Shown: in pieces, positions 46,908-55,932 of the stretch
How positions within the stretch are numbered: position 1 is the first letter of the stretch
Layout of the letters: each line of letters begins with the position of its first letter
Source: Pseudomonas entomophila
Lineage (GTDB): Bacteria > Pseudomonadota > Gammaproteobacteria > Pseudomonadales > Pseudomonadaceae
Assembly: GCF_023277925.1 (NCBI RefSeq)
Contig: NZ_CP063832.1
Location: 4,152,501 to 4,216,500, forward strand
Direction of reading: 5' to 3'
Length of the DNA stretch: 64,000 bases
The notes under the pieces: generated by a model
What the model saw: only the letters and a program-made list of their open reading frames with translations
The model's database searches: none
Told to the model about the DNA's origin: nothing
Made by a program: the position numbers and the translations under genes

Positions 46908-47210
46908 ATGAGCGAGCACGACGATATCGACGGCAACGACGAAGAAGCCTTCACCGAGGCCACCCTCACCCAAGCCATCGAAAACCAGATCGAAAGCGGC
47001 GAGCCCCCAGCGGCCAAGGCCACCTTCAACAAGCTGACCCTGGTTGGCTACGAGCGCGAGGACATCCTCAACCTCATGGCCCATGTGCTGGCCGTCGAAA
47101 TCGACGCCATGCTCGACGAGGACCGCCCCTTCAACACCGAGTGGTACGAAACCGCCCTGCGCGCCCTGCCGGAGCTTCCACCTGAGGCCGGTCAAGGCGA
47201 TATCGAATAA
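46908..47210 (+). CDS. Acidic protein of unknown function
   Basis: This 100-residue acidic protein starts MSEHDDIDGNDEEAFTEATL after CAGGAG. The body is probably helical (AKATFNKLTLVGYEREDILNLM, then HVLAVEIDAMLDED). No membrane segment, cysteine motif or named family is recognised. It is divergent from the GST gene and is followed by the TIGR02647 gene and the hairpin at 47221-47256. Confidence 0.75.
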   Translation: MSEHDDIDGNDEEAFTEATLTQAIENQIESGEPPAAKATFNKLTLVGYEREDILNLMAHVLAVEIDAMLDEDRPFNTEWYETALRALPELPPEAGQGDIE

Positions 47211-47220
47211 GCCTGACTAC

Positions 47221-47256
47221 ACTCCTGACTTCCATCCTTGTCTGGAAGTCAGGAGT
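47221..47256 (+). promoter_or_regulatory. Perfect 14-bp hairpin covering the ribosome-binding site of the next gene
   Basis: ACTCCTGACTTCCA, 8-nt loop, TGGAAGTCAGGAGT. The right arm contains the AGGAG box (47251-47255) that lies 6 nt before the ATG at 47262, so folding would hide it. There is no T tract, so it is a poor terminator. Confidence 0.7.
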
Positions 47257-47261
47257 CGCCC

Positions 47262-47507
47262 ATGTCCTTCACCCCCGAACTGATCGCCGAACTGGAAGTC
47301 CTTGCCCTGTTCGACCTGAACAGCCACCAGGAAGGCATCAAGGTTCACAGCAATGCCTCCCCTGCCCTGATCGCCGCTGCAAAACGCCTGCACGACAAAC
47401 AACTGACCGACCAGCCCGATGGCGGCTACCTCACCAGCCTGGGCCTGGATGCCGCGCAGAGTGTCCAACAGTTGCTGACCATCCTGAAGACCGCTCAGCC
47501 TGCCTGA
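47262..47507 (+). CDS. TIGR02647 family protein
   Basis: This 81-residue helical protein starts MSFTPELIAELEVLALFDLN and continues HQEGIKVHSNASPALIAAAKRL and DGGYLTSLGLDAAQSVQQL. It matches the small conserved TIGR02647 group of gamma-proteobacteria, of unknown function. An earlier in-frame start lies inside the hairpin and is not used. Its Shine-Dalgarno is inside a perfect hairpin. Confidence 0.82.
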   Translation: MSFTPELIAELEVLALFDLNSHQEGIKVHSNASPALIAAAKRLHDKQLTDQPDGGYLTSLGLDAAQSVQQLLTILKTAQPA

Positions 47508-47532
47508 TCGATCATCATGCTGGCGAACGGCA

Positions 47533-47566
47533 TTGCTACGCGGTTCGCCAGCAAGCTGGCTCCTAC
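47533..47566. repeat. Single REP arm
   Basis: TTCGCCAGCAAGCTGGCTCC is a solitary palindromic unit of the REP type between the TIGR02647 gene and cyaA. Confidence 0.6.
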
Positions 47567-47675
47567 AATTACGAGCGGTGCTGGAAAAATGGCGTCAAAA
47601 AGCCACTTTTCGCTTATCCGAGCGCCGCGCTCAGGCTAAACTCGCCAGTGCTTCCCCAGCCTGCCTGAGTGCGCA

Positions 47676-50540
47676 ATGAACCACCCCCATGAAATCCGCC
47701 CCGATATCGACCAAGGCATCGACCGCAAGGAGTTGTCCAGGCTGCGTGCGCGGTTTCTGAAGATCAATCAGGGTCGGTTGGCACGGGCGCTGGAAGGGTT
47801 GTCCACGCGCCAGCAGCAGGTGCTCACGCTGTTGCCGCTGTTCTTCCACGTCAACCACCCGTTGTTGCCGGGCTATGTCTCGGGCACCACCCCTGCTGGC
47901 GTTTCCGGCTTCGAGCCGGATGCAGAGCTGCTGGCCGAGGCCCAGCGCCTGACCCGATCGTTCACCTACAAGGCCCGCCACGGCAACCCGCCCCAGCCCA
48001 TCCATGGCCTGTTCCTGATGGGCAGCCTCGGCACCCTGGCCCAGGCCGAGCAAAGCGACATGGATGTGTGGGTGTGCCATGCCCCAGGCCTGGACGAACA
48101 GGCACTGGTCGAACTGCGGCGCAAGTGCCAGTTGCTCGAGGACTGGGCCGCCACCCAGGGCGCCGAGGCGCACCTGTTCCTGATCGAGCCCCAGGGCTTT
48201 GTCCAGGGCGAACGCGATAGCCGGCTCAGCTCGGACGATTGCGGCACTACCCAGCACTACCTGCTGCTCGACGAGTTCTACCGCACCGCGCTCTGGCTCG
48301 CCGGGCGCACACCCCTGTGGTGGCTGGTGCCGGTGTACCAGGAGCACAACTACCAGGACTACACCCAGACCCTGCTGTCCAAGCGCTTCATCCGCATGAC
48401 CGATGCCCTGGACCTCGGTCATCTGGCGCATATTCCACCCGGTGAGTACGTCGGTGCCGGGCTATGGCAGCTGTACAAGGGCATCGACTCACCCTACAAG
48501 TCGCTGCTCAAGCTGCTGCTCACCGAAACCTACGCCAGCGAACACCCCCACGTGCGCTGCCTGAGCCTGGACTTCAAGCAGGCCGTGTTTGCCAACCGCC
48601 TGGACCTGGACGAGCTCGACCCCTATGTCATGGTCTATCGGCGTATAGAGCAGTACCTGCTGCGCCGTGGCGAGACCGCGCGCCTGGAGCTGGTGCGCCG
48701 CAGCCTCTACCTGAAAGTGAACAAGAAACTCGGCGACCTGAGCCGTTCGCGCAACGCTGGCTGGCAGCGCAAGTTGCTGGCTCGCCTGGCCGAGGAATGG
48801 GGCTGGGACGAACGCCAGCTGGCACTGCTCGACAGCCGCAGCCAATGGAAAGTGCGCCAGGTCGCGGTCGAGCGCCGCGAACTGGTGGCCGAGCTGAACC
48901 ACAGCTACCGCTTCCTCACCCAGTTCGCCCGTGAGCAAAATGCCAACAGCCGCGCCGACCAGCGCGACCTCAACGTGCTGGGCCGGCGCCTCTACGCCGC
49001 GTTCGAGCGCCGCGCCGGCAAGATCGAGGTGATCAACCCGGGGATCGCGCCCGACCTGGCCGAAGACACCCTGACGCTGGTGCAATCGCCCAACCGCAAG
49101 GAGCCGGGCACCCATCACTGGAGCCTGTACAACGGCAACCTGGGCGTGCACGAATGGGAGCATTTCAGCCCCATCAAGCGTTGCCGGGAGCTGCTCGAAC
49201 TACTGACATGGGCCCACCGCAATGGCGTCATCGACAGCAGCACACGCCTGGCCCTGCACCCAGGCCTAAGCGACCTCAGCGAATTTGAACTGTTCAACCT
49301 GATCGGCAGCCTGCAACAGAGCATCCCCCTGCCCCTGGAAACGGTCAGCGAGGTGCGCCTGCTGCAACCCAGCGTGGCCGACGAGATCCTGCTGCTGGTC
49401 AATGTGGGTGTCGACCCGCTGCGCCATCACCGCGACCTGAACATCCTGATGACCACCGAGCGCACCGACTCGCTAAGCTATGCCGGGGTGCGCGAAAACC
49501 TGGTGCTGACCCTCGACCAGATCACTTTGAACAGCTGGAACGAAGTGCTGGTGCAGCGTTACGACGGCGAGCACGCGCTGGTGCGCTGCCTGCGCGACTT
49601 CCTCAACAGTCTCGGCCAGCGCAGCCACCGCCCCCGGGTGCGGGTGCGCTGTTACTGCCACAACCGGGCACAAGCCATCAGCCAGCGGGTCGAGGACGTT
49701 TTCGATACCGTGCAGTTGCTGCTCGACCAGAACCTCAATCACCGCTACCTGCTACAGGTCGCCCGGCACACCCACGTACTGGAGCTGCTGCCTGGGCAGG
49801 TGACGCTGGCCACCCTCGACGAGCATGGCGCGCTGCTCGACACGCTCGGCGAGGAACGCAACAGCTACAGCCCATTGCACTTGGATGCCAATGCGCTGCA
49901 GGACTACGACCTGCCGCTGGTGCTCGGCCAGGGCCAGCCCCAGTGCATCCAGGTGTTCTACCGCCTGCTCGATGGTTGGGCCGACCTCTATGTACTGGAC
50001 GAGTACAACACGCTCTGGCAGCAGCGCCTGCCCTTGCAGGACGAACCGCACCTGCTGCTGCCCCTGCAGCGTTTCCTGCAATCGATGGTGATGCGCCGCG
50101 ACGCGCAGCTGCCATTGGACAGCCTGCAGCAGGCCTCGCTGGACATTCTCTATTACCAGTTGCTGCCTTCAGGCATCGGCAAGGCCCGCGGGCTGGAGCC
50201 ACGGCAGGCGCCAGCCGATGGGCGCGACCGGCCGTACTACGAGGTTCAGGCGATTCTCCAGGCCGGCACGGGTGACGAAGTGCACGTCACACTCTATTGC
50301 GACCAGCAGGAATACTCCGAGTTGGAGCACGGCGATCAGCTGTACAGCGTGGTCGCCCGGCAGATCCTGCGCCAACGGCGCAGCGCCGGGAGCTACCGCT
50401 GTTACATCACCGACCTTGATCTCTCCGAGCTGCTGGGTGACGACCAGGGTTCGACCAGCTTGTACCTGCGCTACAAGGGTGAATTGGAACAAGCGCTCAA
50501 TGACGGGTTGGAACGCTTGCAAGCGACACTGGAACCCTGA
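47676..50540 (+). CDS. cyaA: Class I adenylate cyclase
   Basis: This 954-residue enterobacterial-type adenylate cyclase makes cAMP for Vfr/Crp-type control. The catalytic N-terminal half begins NHPHEIRPDIDQGIDRKEL and carries the nucleotidyltransferase motif GSLGTLAQAEQSDMDVWVCH (about 114-133). The C-terminal half is the regulatory domain. Length is slightly above the E. coli enzyme. The 168 bp upstream include a single REP arm. It is the only large gene between argH and lysA and shows normal codon use. Confidence 0.95.
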   Translation: MNHPHEIRPDIDQGIDRKELSRLRARFLKINQGRLARALEGLSTRQQQVLTLLPLFFHVNHPLLPGYVSGTTPAGVSGFEPDAELLAEAQRLTRSFTYKARHGNPPQPIHGLFLMGSLGTLAQAEQSDMDVWVCHAPGLDEQALVELRRKCQLLEDWAATQGAEAHLFLIEPQGFVQGERDSRLSSDDCGTTQHYLLLDEFYRTALWLAGRTPLWWLVPVYQEHNYQDYTQTLLSKRFIRMTDALDLGHLAHIPPGEYVGAGLWQLYKGIDSPYKSLLKLLLTETYASEHPHVRCLSLDFKQAVFANRLDLDELDPYVMVYRRIEQYLLRRGETARLELVRRSLYLKVNKKLGDLSRSRNAGWQRKLLARLAEEWGWDERQLALLDSRSQWKVRQVAVERRELVAELNHSYRFLTQFAREQNANSRADQRDLNVLGRRLYAAFERRAGKIEVINPGIAPDLAEDTLTLVQSPNRKEPGTHHWSLYNGNLGVHEWEHFSPIKRCRELLELLTWAHRNGVIDSSTRLALHPGLSDLSEFELFNLIGSLQQSIPLPLETVSEVRLLQPSVADEILLLVNVGVDPLRHHRDLNILMTTERTDSLSYAGVRENLVLTLDQITLNSWNEVLVQRYDGEHALVRCLRDFLNSLGQRSHRPRVRVRCYCHNRAQAISQRVEDVFDTVQLLLDQNLNHRYLLQVARHTHVLELLPGQVTLATLDEHGALLDTLGEERNSYSPLHLDANALQDYDLPLVLGQGQPQCIQVFYRLLDGWADLYVLDEYNTLWQQRLPLQDEPHLLLPLQRFLQSMVMRRDAQLPLDSLQQASLDILYYQLLPSGIGKARGLEPRQAPADGRDRPYYEVQAILQAGTGDEVHVTLYCDQQEYSELEHGDQLYSVVARQILRQRRSAGSYRCYITDLDLSELLGDDQGSTSLYLRYKGELEQALNDGLERLQATLEP

Positions 50541-50637
50541 GAAACATCTCACTTCCAGGAAGGACTTCTCGCTGCCAAGCGATGTTTTGTGGGAAGCATC
50601 CTACGCGCTCTCCAACAAACCAAACGAGAGTGCTGTC

Positions 50638-51480
50638 ATGAACAAAGAACACTGGATGGGCGCCTACCCTGAGCTGGGGCGCTTGCGCATCGATCAACTG
50701 ATCCTGCCCGGCACCCATGATTCCGGCATGGACAAGCAGGCCAATGGTCTTTCTCTGCCGAACGAGATCACACAGGATGTGCCCTGCATCGAACAGATTC
50801 GCGGGGGCATTCGAGTACTGGACCTGCGCGTGAGGGCATACCCACAACACGCGCAGACCTCCGCCCTGCACTTTCAACTGTTCCACCTGAATTCATCCGG
50901 GCGCACGATCAAGGAAGATATCGTCGACGCATTGAATGGTTTCTATGAAAACCCGGACAATGCCAAGGAAATCGTTATTCTCGATTTTCATGAATTCAGC
51001 CGCTTCGACCCCGACGAACACCGGCTGCTGCAGGCGCTGCTCGCCGAGCTGGGCCCACGCATGATCCCGTATTCATTGCATGGGCTGACACTGGACGAGC
51101 TATGGCGCGAGCACCCGGGCAGAACGGTGGTGATTGGTTATGATCAAGGCCGCACCCCACCCGAGTACTGGCCAAGCGTCAGCCATCGCTGGATTGGAAA
51201 AAATACGCCCAGTACCAGCACATTGAAGGTGTACATGGACCAAGTGGCAGGGTACGGCGAATCGGGCTTGCCATTGACTTCGATCCAATGCGCCAAATAC
51301 GTCTGGCCCTTCTTCGTGCCGGACGACTTTCACGACAAGATCGACGAATGGTTCGAGTCCCGCGACCTGAACAGCTACATCCAGCACTTCCGGATCATCA
51401 ATACCGACTGGTCGCTACGAGGCAGGATCGTGGACAACTGCATCCATGCCAACCGCCTGCGCGCATCGGCCATGGGCTGA
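50638..51480 (+). CDS. Phosphatidylinositol-specific phospholipase C-like protein
   Basis: This 280-residue protein has the PI-PLC X-domain fold: catalytic His in LILPGTHDSGM (H27), RVLDLRVR with the substrate arginine (R64), and a second histidine at H78 or H83 in LHFQLFH. KEIVILDFHEFSRF and TVVIGYDQGR are the usual later strands. No signal peptide is visible, so it is cytosolic or exported by another route. Codons are somewhat AT-richer than in neighbouring cyaA and rnk. It is an isolated gene between conserved ones. Substrate unproven. Confidence 0.85.
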   Translation: MNKEHWMGAYPELGRLRIDQLILPGTHDSGMDKQANGLSLPNEITQDVPCIEQIRGGIRVLDLRVRAYPQHAQTSALHFQLFHLNSSGRTIKEDIVDALNGFYENPDNAKEIVILDFHEFSRFDPDEHRLLQALLAELGPRMIPYSLHGLTLDELWREHPGRTVVIGYDQGRTPPEYWPSVSHRWIGKNTPSTSTLKVYMDQVAGYGESGLPLTSIQCAKYVWPFFVPDDFHDKIDEWFESRDLNSYIQHFRIINTDWSLRGRIVDNCIHANRLRASAMG

Positions 51481-51504
51481 TGCAGCTAACCGCCCCATCT
51501 CCGT

Positions 51505-51915
51505 TCAAAGGTCAAAATCGCCCGCAGCCTCTGGCTGGTACTCGACGGCCAGCAGCTCGAGCTTGAGCGTCTTGCCGCCCGGTGCTGGCCAGTCGATCTG
51601 GTCGCCCACCGACAAGCCCAGCAGCGCGCAGCCGATCGGTGCGAGAATCGAGACATTGCCTTCCGGCCCTGCGTCCTTTGGGTAGACCAGGGTCAGGTGG
51701 TAATCCTTGCCACTGGCGATTTCACGGCAATGCACGCGGGAATTCATGGTGACCACGCCGGCCGGCACTTCCTCATGGCCAACCACCTGTTCGGCGCGGT
51801 CCAGCTCGTCCTGCAGGGCGAGCACACCAGGGGTGCTTTCATCGAGGCTGTCGAGCAGGCGCTCGAGACGCTGCACGTCCAAGCGGGTGAGGATGAGGGA
51901 GGGCTTGGTGCTCAT
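51505..51915 (-). CDS. rnk: Regulator of nucleoside diphosphate kinase
   Basis: This 136-residue GreA/GreB-related protein has a short N-terminal coiled coil (LTRLDVQRLERLLDSLDEST) and a C-terminal FKBP-like domain (ILAPIGCALLGLSVGDQIDWP). In E. coli Rnk binds RNA polymerase and influences Ndk levels. The ATG at 51915 fits the family. It is convergent with the PI-PLC gene, and a strong terminator lies upstream at 51964-51993. Confidence 0.92.
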   Translation of the reverse strand: MSTKPSLILTRLDVQRLERLLDSLDESTPGVLALQDELDRAEQVVGHEEVPAGVVTMNSRVHCREIASGKDYHLTLVYPKDAGPEGNVSILAPIGCALLGLSVGDQIDWPAPGGKTLKLELLAVEYQPEAAGDFDL

Positions 51916-51963
51916 GATCCAGTCAGACTCCTTTGAACAGGCGATTTTCCACAGACAGATAAA

Positions 51964-51993
51964 GCAAAACCCCGCCCAAGGGCGGGGTTTGCG
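51964..51993. terminator. Intrinsic terminator after DUF1289-cyaY unit
   Basis: CAAAACCCCGCCC-AA-GGGCGGGGTTTG is a 13-bp GC-rich stem with A/T arms. Given gene directions it ends the minus-strand cyaY-DUF1289 transcript before rnk. Confidence 0.8.
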
Positions 51994-52072
51994 AAATGCT
52001 TCTGGCGTCGATGACGCAGAACCTGACACTACCACAGCGGGGCAAATACACAAGCCCGCAAGAAACTTGTGG

Positions 52073-52291
52073 CTATCGCCCGGACCGGGCCTTGAGCACC
52101 TCGGCCTCGCGGCAGATCTGCCGGCGTCGTTCATCGTCGGCCGCGCGCCACTCGCGGATATGCTCGACATGGCGGTGGCAGCCGGTGCAAACCTTGTGCT
52201 CGTCTAGCCGACACACACTGATACAAGGTGACGGCACCGCCGGGCTGACATTGCTGTAGAGCGGCTTGGGCGGTCGAGGCAGGTCACTCAT
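52073..52291 (-). CDS. DUF1289 family small cysteine protein
   Basis: This 72-residue protein carries the DUF1289 pattern SPCISVCRLDEHKVCTGCHR, with four cysteines that probably bind metal, and EHIREWRAADDERRRQI. It starts 1 bp after the cyaY stop (on the minus strand), so the two are co-translated. Function unknown; a link to iron or Fe-S handling is suggested only by its cyaY neighbour. Confidence 0.88.
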   Translation of the reverse strand: MSDLPRPPKPLYSNVSPAVPSPCISVCRLDEHKVCTGCHRHVEHIREWRAADDERRRQICREAEVLKARSGR

Positions 52292-52292
52292 C

Positions 52293-52625
52293 TCAGATCT
52301 CGTCGAAATCCAGCTTCTCGCCGGCCCGCTCCCAGACGATGCGCTCGAGCATTTCACCAAGCAGTTCCTCGGTCTTCTCGCACACCCACTTGCCGGTTTC
52401 TTCGTCGTAGTCGAAGTGGAAACCGCCAGAACGGTCGGCCAGCCACAACTGCCGCAGCGGCTCCTGGCGGCTGAAGATCAGCTGGCTGCCATTGTCGAAC
52501 TTGATGGTCAGCACACCAGCGGAGTTCTCCATGTCCAGGTCCAGGTCGCTCTCGTCGAACAGGTCTTCCAGGGCCTGTTGGGTCGCGTCGACCAGATCGT
52601 GGAAACGCGCTTCGCTCAAACTCAT
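52293..52625 (-). CDS. cyaY: Frataxin-like iron-binding protein CyaY
   Basis: This 110-residue bacterial frataxin regulates Fe-S cluster assembly. It starts MSLSEARFHDLVDATQQALE with the acidic iron-binding ridge DLFDESDLDLDMEN, the strands VLTIKFDNGSQLIFSRQEP, RQLWLADRSGGFHFDYDEET, and a C-terminal helix. The ATG at 52625 is the family start. It is divergent from lptM/lysA, with REP elements between. Confidence 0.95.
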   Translation of the reverse strand: MSLSEARFHDLVDATQQALEDLFDESDLDLDMENSAGVLTIKFDNGSQLIFSRQEPLRQLWLADRSGGFHFDYDEETGKWVCEKTEELLGEMLERIVWERAGEKLDFDEI

Positions 52626-52722
52626 TGCAGGAACCTCGAAAAATGGCTGCATTACAAGCAAGGCGGGGAAGATACGGGCGCCGGCCGCTGAATGCAAAGA
52701 CTAGCGGATGCCTGCACTTGCC

Positions 52723-52791
52723 CTTTCGCGGGTAAACCCGCTCCCACAGCTGCGGCGGCGCCCCACTGTGGGAGCGGGTTTACCCGCGAAG
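52723..52791. repeat. REP inverted pair
   Basis: The arm TTCGCGGGTAAACCCGCTCC (plus CACAG) faces its complement across a 19-bp centre. It is the fully developed P. putida-type REP doublet, in the 284-bp spacer between cyaY and lptM. Confidence 0.9.
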
Positions 52792-52909
52792 AGGCCGGCA
52801 TCGACCACACGAAGGATAGCCCGCCAGGCGGGTCGGCACTTGCATAGGCAATCGGGTGGTCGCTCGGTATACTCGGCCGCAATACTGCATATTTCCAAGG
52901 ATTTCACCC

Positions 52910-53119
52910 ATGAAACGCCTGATTTCCTCCATCGCGGCGCTGGTCGCGGTTGCTTGCCTCGTTTCGGCCTGCGGTCAGAAAGGCCCCCTGTACCTGCCCG
53001 AAGATGGCAAGAACGGCAAAGGCCCTCGCAAGTCGCACCAGCAGCACCAGCATGCCCAACCGGCCCAGCAGCAGGCACCGGAGCAGCAAGAGCAGGCCGA
53101 GCCGTCTCCCGCGCCGTAA
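52910..53119 (+). CDS. lptM: LPS translocon maturation lipoprotein LptM
   Basis: This 69-residue lipoprotein has signal [21 protein letters not shown] (lipobox cysteine 21) followed by GQKGPLYLP, the invariant LptM (formerly YifL/LppL) segment that helps assemble LptD-LptE, then a Gln/Pro/His-rich tail. It precedes lysA by 9 bp, the conserved lptM-lysA-dapF order. Confidence 0.92.
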   Translation: MKRLISSIAALVAVACLVSACGQKGPLYLPEDGKNGKGPRKSHQQHQHAQPAQQQAPEQQEQAEPSPAP

Positions 53120-53128
53120 GGAAATCCC

Positions 53129-54376
53129 ATGGATGCATTCAACTACCGCGGCGGCGAGCTGTTCGCGGAAGGGGTGGCCCTGTCGGCCGTCGCCGAACGC
53201 TTCGGCACGCCGACCTACGTGTACTCCCGCGCCCACATCGAGGCCCAGTACCGTAGCTACACCGACGCCCTGCAGGGCGTCGAGCACCTGGTCTGCTTCG
53301 CGGTCAAGGCCAACTCCAACCTGGGCGTCCTGAACCTGCTGGCGCGCCTGGGCGCGGGCTTCGACATCGTCTCCGGCGGTGAGCTGGAGCGCGTGCTGGC
53401 CGCCGGTGGACGGGCCGATCGCGTGGTGTTCTCCGGTGTCGGCAAGACCCGCGACGACATGCGCCGTGCCCTGGAAGTCGGCGTGCACTGCTTCAACGTC
53501 GAGTCCACCGACGAGCTCGAACGCCTCCAGGTCGTCGCCGCCGAGATGGGCAAGACAGCCCCGGTCTCGCTGCGCGTGAACCCGGACGTCGATGCTGGCA
53601 CCCACCCGTACATCTCCACCGGCCTCAAAGAGAACAAGTTCGGTATCGCCATCGCCGACGCCGAAGCCATCTACGTGCGCGCCGCGCAGTTGCCCAACCT
53701 GGAGGTGGTCGGCGTCGACTGCCACATCGGTTCTCAGCTGACCACCGTCGAACCCTTCCTCGATGCCCTCGATCGCCTGCTGGTGCTGGTCGACCGCCTG
53801 GCCGAGTGCGGCATCCACCTGCGCCACCTCGACCTCGGTGGCGGTGTCGGTGTGCGTTATCGCGACGAACAGCCCCCGGTACTGGCCGACTACATTCAAG
53901 CCATCCGTGAACGCGTCGGCGACCGTGAGCTGGCCCTGGTGTTCGAGCCGGGCCGCTACATCGTCGCCAACGGCGGCGTGCTGCTGACCCGCGTGGAATA
54001 CCTCAAGCACACCGAGCACAAGGACTTCGCCATCATCGACGCGGCGATGAACGACCTGATCCGCCCGGCCCTGTACCAGGCCTGGATGGATGTCAGCGCG
54101 GTCAAGCCCCGCGAAGGCGAAGGCCGTGCATACGACCTGGTCGGCCCGATCTGCGAGACCGGCGACTTCCTGGGCAAGGACCGTGTACTGGACCTGGCCG
54201 AAGGTGATCTGCTGGCCGTCCGCTCCGCGGGCGCCTATGGTTTCGTCATGAGTTCGAACTACAACACCCGTGGCCGTTGCGCCGAAGTGCTGGTCGACGG
54301 CGACCAGGCCTTCGAAGTGCGTCGCCGCGAGACCGTCGCCGAATTGTTCGCCGGCGAAAGCCTGCTGCCGGAGTAA
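53129..54376 (+). CDS. lysA: Diaminopimelate decarboxylase
   Basis: This 415-residue PLP enzyme performs the last step of lysine synthesis. Motifs are the PLP lysine in [10 protein letters not shown] near residue 55, [55 protein letters not shown] and [11 protein letters not shown]. Length and order are typical. It is followed 4 bp later by dapF. Confidence 0.97.
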   Translation: MDAFNYRGGELFAEGVALSAVAERFGTPTYVYSRAHIEAQYRSYTDALQGVEHLVCFAVKANSNLGVLNLLARLGAGFDIVSGGELERVLAAGGRADRVVFSGVGKTRDDMRRALEVGVHCFNVESTDELERLQVVAAEMGKTAPVSLRVNPDVDAGTHPYISTGLKENKFGIAIADAEAIYVRAAQLPNLEVVGVDCHIGSQLTTVEPFLDALDRLLVLVDRLAECGIHLRHLDLGGGVGVRYRDEQPPVLADYIQAIRERVGDRELALVFEPGRYIVANGGVLLTRVEYLKHTEHKDFAIIDAAMNDLIRPALYQAWMDVSAVKPREGEGRAYDLVGPICETGDFLGKDRVLDLAEGDLLAVRSAGAYGFVMSSNYNTRGRCAEVLVDGDQAFEVRRRETVAELFAGESLLPE

Positions 54377-54380
54377 GCCC

Positions 54381-55211
54381 ATGCTGCTGCGTTTCACCAA
54401 GATGCACGGGCTGGGCAACGACTTCATGGTCCTCGACCTGGTCAGCCAGCACGCCCATATCCAACCCAAGCACGCCAAGCAATGGGGCGATCGCAACACC
54501 GGCATCGGCTTCGACCAGTTGCTGATCGTCGAGGCCCCCAGCAACCCGGACGTGGACTTCCGCTATCGGATCTTCAACGCCGACGGTTCCGAGGTCGAAC
54601 AGTGCGGCAACGGTGCGCGCTGCTTCGCCCGCTTCGTGCTGGACAAGCGCCTGACCGCGAAGAAGCGTATCCGCGTCGAAACCAAGGGCGGCATCATCGA
54701 ACTGGATGTGCGCAACGATGGCCAGGTCTGCGTCGACATGGGCCCGCCGCGTTTCGTGCCCGCCGAGATCCCATTCATCGCCGACGCGCAGGCGCTGAGC
54801 TACCCGCTCGAGATCGATGGCCAAGTGCACCAGATTGCCGCCGTTTCCATGGGCAACCCGCATTCGGTGCTGCGCGTCGATGACGTACGCACCGCGCCAG
54901 TCCATGAGCTTGGGCCGAAGATCGAGCACCACCCGCGCTTCCCGCAGCGGGTCAACGCCGGCTTCATCCAGGTCGTCGACCGCCACCGCGCCAACCTGCG
55001 GGTCTGGGAGCGCGGCGCCGGTGAGACGCAAGCCTGCGGCACTGGCGCCTGCGCCGCGGCCGTTGCGGCCATCGCCCAGGGCTGGATGGACTCCCCGGTG
55101 ACCATCGACCTGCCAGGCGGGCGTCTGGGCATCGAATGGGCCGGCCCCGGCAAGCCTGTGCTGATGACCGGCCCGGCTGTACGCGTTTTCGAAGGACAGG
55201 TTCGTCTCTAA
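54381..55211 (+). CDS. dapF: Diaminopimelate epimerase
   Basis: This 276-residue racemase converts LL- to meso-diaminopimelate for lysine and peptidoglycan. The two catalytic cysteines are C75 in [13 protein letters not shown] and the one in [15 protein letters not shown] near residue 219. The N-terminal [15 protein letters not shown] is standard. It lies between lysA and a DUF484 gene, all on one transcript. Confidence 0.97.
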   Translation: MLLRFTKMHGLGNDFMVLDLVSQHAHIQPKHAKQWGDRNTGIGFDQLLIVEAPSNPDVDFRYRIFNADGSEVEQCGNGARCFARFVLDKRLTAKKRIRVETKGGIIELDVRNDGQVCVDMGPPRFVPAEIPFIADAQALSYPLEIDGQVHQIAAVSMGNPHSVLRVDDVRTAPVHELGPKIEHHPRFPQRVNAGFIQVVDRHRANLRVWERGAGETQACGTGACAAAVAAIAQGWMDSPVTIDLPGGRLGIEWAGPGKPVLMTGPAVRVFEGQVRL

Positions 55212-55224
55212 GCGAGTATCCGCC

Positions 55225-55932
55225 ATGACCGATCAGCCTAACGTACCACCCCAGGCCAACGCGCTCGACGAAGACGCCGTGGTCGCCTACTTGCGCGCCC
55301 ACCCCAGCTTCTTCGCCGAGCACGACGAGCTGCTGCTCGAGCAGCACATCCCCCACCAGCGCGGCGACAGCGTGTCGCTGGTGGAGCGCCAACTCAAGCT
55401 ACTGCGCGACCGCAACATCGAGATGCGCCATCGCCTGTCGCAATTGATGGACGTGGCCCGCGACAACGACCGGCTGTTCGACAAGACCCGCCGGCTGATC
55501 CTCGACTTGCTCGACGCCGGCAGCCTGGAAGAAGTGGTGATGGCGGTCGAGGACAGCCTGCGCCAGGAGTTTCAGGTGCCCTTCGTCAGCCTGATCCTGT
55601 TCGGCGAAAACGCCGCGCCCGTCGGCCGCTGGGTACCTGGCACGGAGGCGCAACAAGCCATCGGCGGCCTGATCGGCGGCGGCAAGACCATCAGCGGCAG
55701 TTTGCGCGAGCACGAACTGGCCTTCCTGTTCGGCGATACGGCGCACAAGGAAGTCGGCTCCAGCGCCGTGGCCACTCTCGAACACCAGGGCCTGCATGGC
55801 GTGCTGGCGATCGGCAGCCGTGACCCGCAGCACTACAAGAGCAGTGTCGGCACCCTGTTCCTCAGCTACATCGCCGAGGTGCTCGGCCGCGTGCTGCCGC
55901 GCTTCACCCAGACGCTGCGCTCGGTGCGTTGA
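55225..55932 (+). CDS. DUF484 family protein (GAF-like)
   Basis: This 235-residue protein is always found between dapF and xerC in gamma-proteobacteria. It has an N-terminal helical part ([20 protein letters not shown]), a coiled coil ([18 protein letters not shown]), and a GAF-like domain (about 95-230). Function is unknown. Its stop overlaps the xerC start by one base (TGATG). Confidence 0.93.
   Translation: MTDQPNVPPQANALDEDAVVAYLRAHPSFFAEHDELLLEQHIPHQRGDSVSLVERQLKLLRDRNIEMRHRLSQLMDVARDNDRLFDKTRRLILDLLDAGSLEEVVMAVEDSLRQEFQVPFVSLILFGENAAPVGRWVPGTEAQQAIGGLIGGGKTISGSLREHELAFLFGDTAHKEVGSSAVATLEHQGLHGVLAIGSRDPQHYKSSVGTLFLSYIAEVLGRVLPRFTQTLRSVR

Noticed and set aside
46761..47195. Upstream extension of the GST frame by 145 codons
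   Set aside because: The GST domain starts exactly at 46760 (MLKLHGFAV). The extension crosses the divergent gene at 46908 and looks like its shadow.
52904..54544. A 546-codon open frame antisense to lysA
   Set aside because: It mirrors lysA in the complementary frame and has the low-complexity composition of a shadow ORF.
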